From Planctomycetota bacterium (lineage in GTDB: Bacteria; Planctomycetota; Planctomycetia; Pirellulales; Pirellulaceae): 33,839 nucleotides of DNA. The stretch lies in contig JAPLNL010000016.1 in assembly GCA_026692905.1 (NCBI GenBank), positions 1 through 33,839 on the forward strand. The letters are read 5' to 3'. The translations under genes were made by a program, and so were the position numbers. The notes beneath the pieces are model-generated. The model was not told where the DNA came from. It saw only the letters and a list, made by a program, of their open reading frames with translations, and ran no database searches. Positions 33,172 through 33,839 of the stretch are shown in pieces (positions within the stretch are counted from its first letter, which is position 1; each line of letters begins with the position of its first letter).

Positions 33172-33839
33172 ATGCCGCGTGTATTCGACAATATTGACCA
33201 AACACTTCTACCAGCGCTGAAGCAGACGCTTGCCATATCTGAACGCGCTGATTTCTGTGTTGGTTACTTCAATCTGCGTGGTTGGAAGTCACTTGACTCA
33301 TTGGTTGATCAATGGAGTGGCAACGACGGCGAATGTTGCCGACTGTTAGTTGGCATGCAGGCATTGCCCCAAAAGGAACTCGAAGAGGCATTCAATGTCG
33401 GCCACAGTGAAGACGGAATCGACAACCAAACTGCGATTCAAAAGAAGCGTGAATTGGCAAAGGAGTTTCGAGACCAATTGATGCTTGGCGCTCCGACGAA
33501 TGAAGACGAAGCGGGTCTTCGACGCCTAAGCAGTCAGCTTCGAACTGGAAAACTTCGAGTAAAACTGTTCCTTCGCCACCGGCTCCACGCAAAGCTCTAT
33601 CTGGCATTTCGGCAGGATCCAAACAACCCAATCATTGGATTCCTTGGAAGCAGCAATCTGACATTCTCAGGATTACAAAGTCAGGGAGAATTGAACATTG
33701 ATGTGTTGGATCATGACGCCTGCGAAAAACTGCGGAAATGGTTCGAAGATCGCTGGACCGATCGTTGGTGCATAGATATCTCTAAAGAACTCGCGGACAT
33801 CATTGATGAGAGTTGGGCTAGTCCTGCGGACCGACTTCC
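33172..33839 (+). CDS. phospholipase-D-like nuclease domain protein (partial, runs off end)
   Basis: At least 222 residues, open to the right edge. The start is ATG 33172 after ggggcgaca. The early part reads MPRVFDNIDQTLLPALKQTL and SERADFCVGYFNLRGWKSLD. The later part has RLHAKLYLAFRQDP, an H-x-K motif, followed by FLGSSNLTFSGLQSQGELNI, the GSSN-type partner: the half-site of a PLD-superfamily nuclease. In my knowledge, proteins with this N-terminal domain next to a small HTH gene are often large helicases (SNF2/DEAD-type with PLD) in restriction or antiphage loci. No helicase part is in the window, so that is inference. Dimerisation could give a complete HKD site. The rest of the gene, and any methylase, lies beyond 33839. 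Confidence 0.8.
   Translation, partial: MPRVFDNIDQTLLPALKQTLAISERADFCVGYFNLRGWKSLDSLVDQWSGNDGECCRLLVGMQALPQKELEEAFNVGHSEDGIDNQTAIQKKRELAKEFRDQLMLGAPTNEDEAGLRRLSSQLRTGKLRVKLFLRHRLHAKLYLAFRQDPNNPIIGFLGSSNLTFSGLQSQGELNIDVLDHDACEKLRKWFEDRWTDRWCIDISKELADIIDESWASPADRL

Overview
The window looks like a piece of a planctomycete chromosome, probably a Pirellulales/Rhodopirellula-like lineage. This is inferred from gene content, from the paired TadB/TadC/CpaF genes beside a GspE-type ATPase and a Gly-rich secretin-N-domain protein, from HTTM and DUF2459 proteins, and from many short palindromic intergenic repeats of types I associate with these genomes. Most genes are ordinary chromosomal ones. Mobile or accessory signals cluster at about 8.7-12.4 kb and at the extreme right end.

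Left part (1-8.7 kb): repeat units, then a minus-strand pair transcribed in the order secretin-N-domain protein (2028-5393) and GspE/PilB ATPase (110-1807). A plus-strand trio follows: a short membrane protein, an HTTM-domain membrane protein and a DUF2459 protein (5876-8687).

Accessory patch (8.7-12.4 kb): a decayed ISAs1-family transposase, an ECF-like sigma factor split into two overlapping frames, and three small genes (secreted protein, exported helical protein, tiny membrane protein). None of the three small genes has a function I recognise.

Middle (12.6-20.5 kb): a secreted esterase, a repeat cluster with a MarR remnant, a PEGA lipoprotein, a PlsC-type acyltransferase, a nested 200-bp palindromic element, a secreted hypothetical protein, a large NfeD/ClpP-fold membrane protein, and a CrcB fluoride channel.

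Tad block (20.6-24.8 kb): TadC, TadB and CpaF/TadA, with an upstream HAD phosphatase, all on the minus strand. Next come an FAD oxidoreductase overlapping by 4 bases with an upstream secreted protein (24.9-27.4 kb), a DUF533/TerB-like protein, a branched-chain aminotransferase, a Sua5-type tRNA-modification enzyme, a small conserved protein and a low-molecular-weight protein tyrosine phosphatase.

Right end (32.4-33.8 kb): tRNA-Asn(GTT) with a strong hairpin downstream, then a small excisionase/MerR-like DNA-binding protein and, 15 bases later, the start of a protein with a phospholipase-D-like nuclease domain that runs off the window. This last pair looks like the entry into a defence or mobile island and is the most promising lead, but the rest of it lies outside the window.
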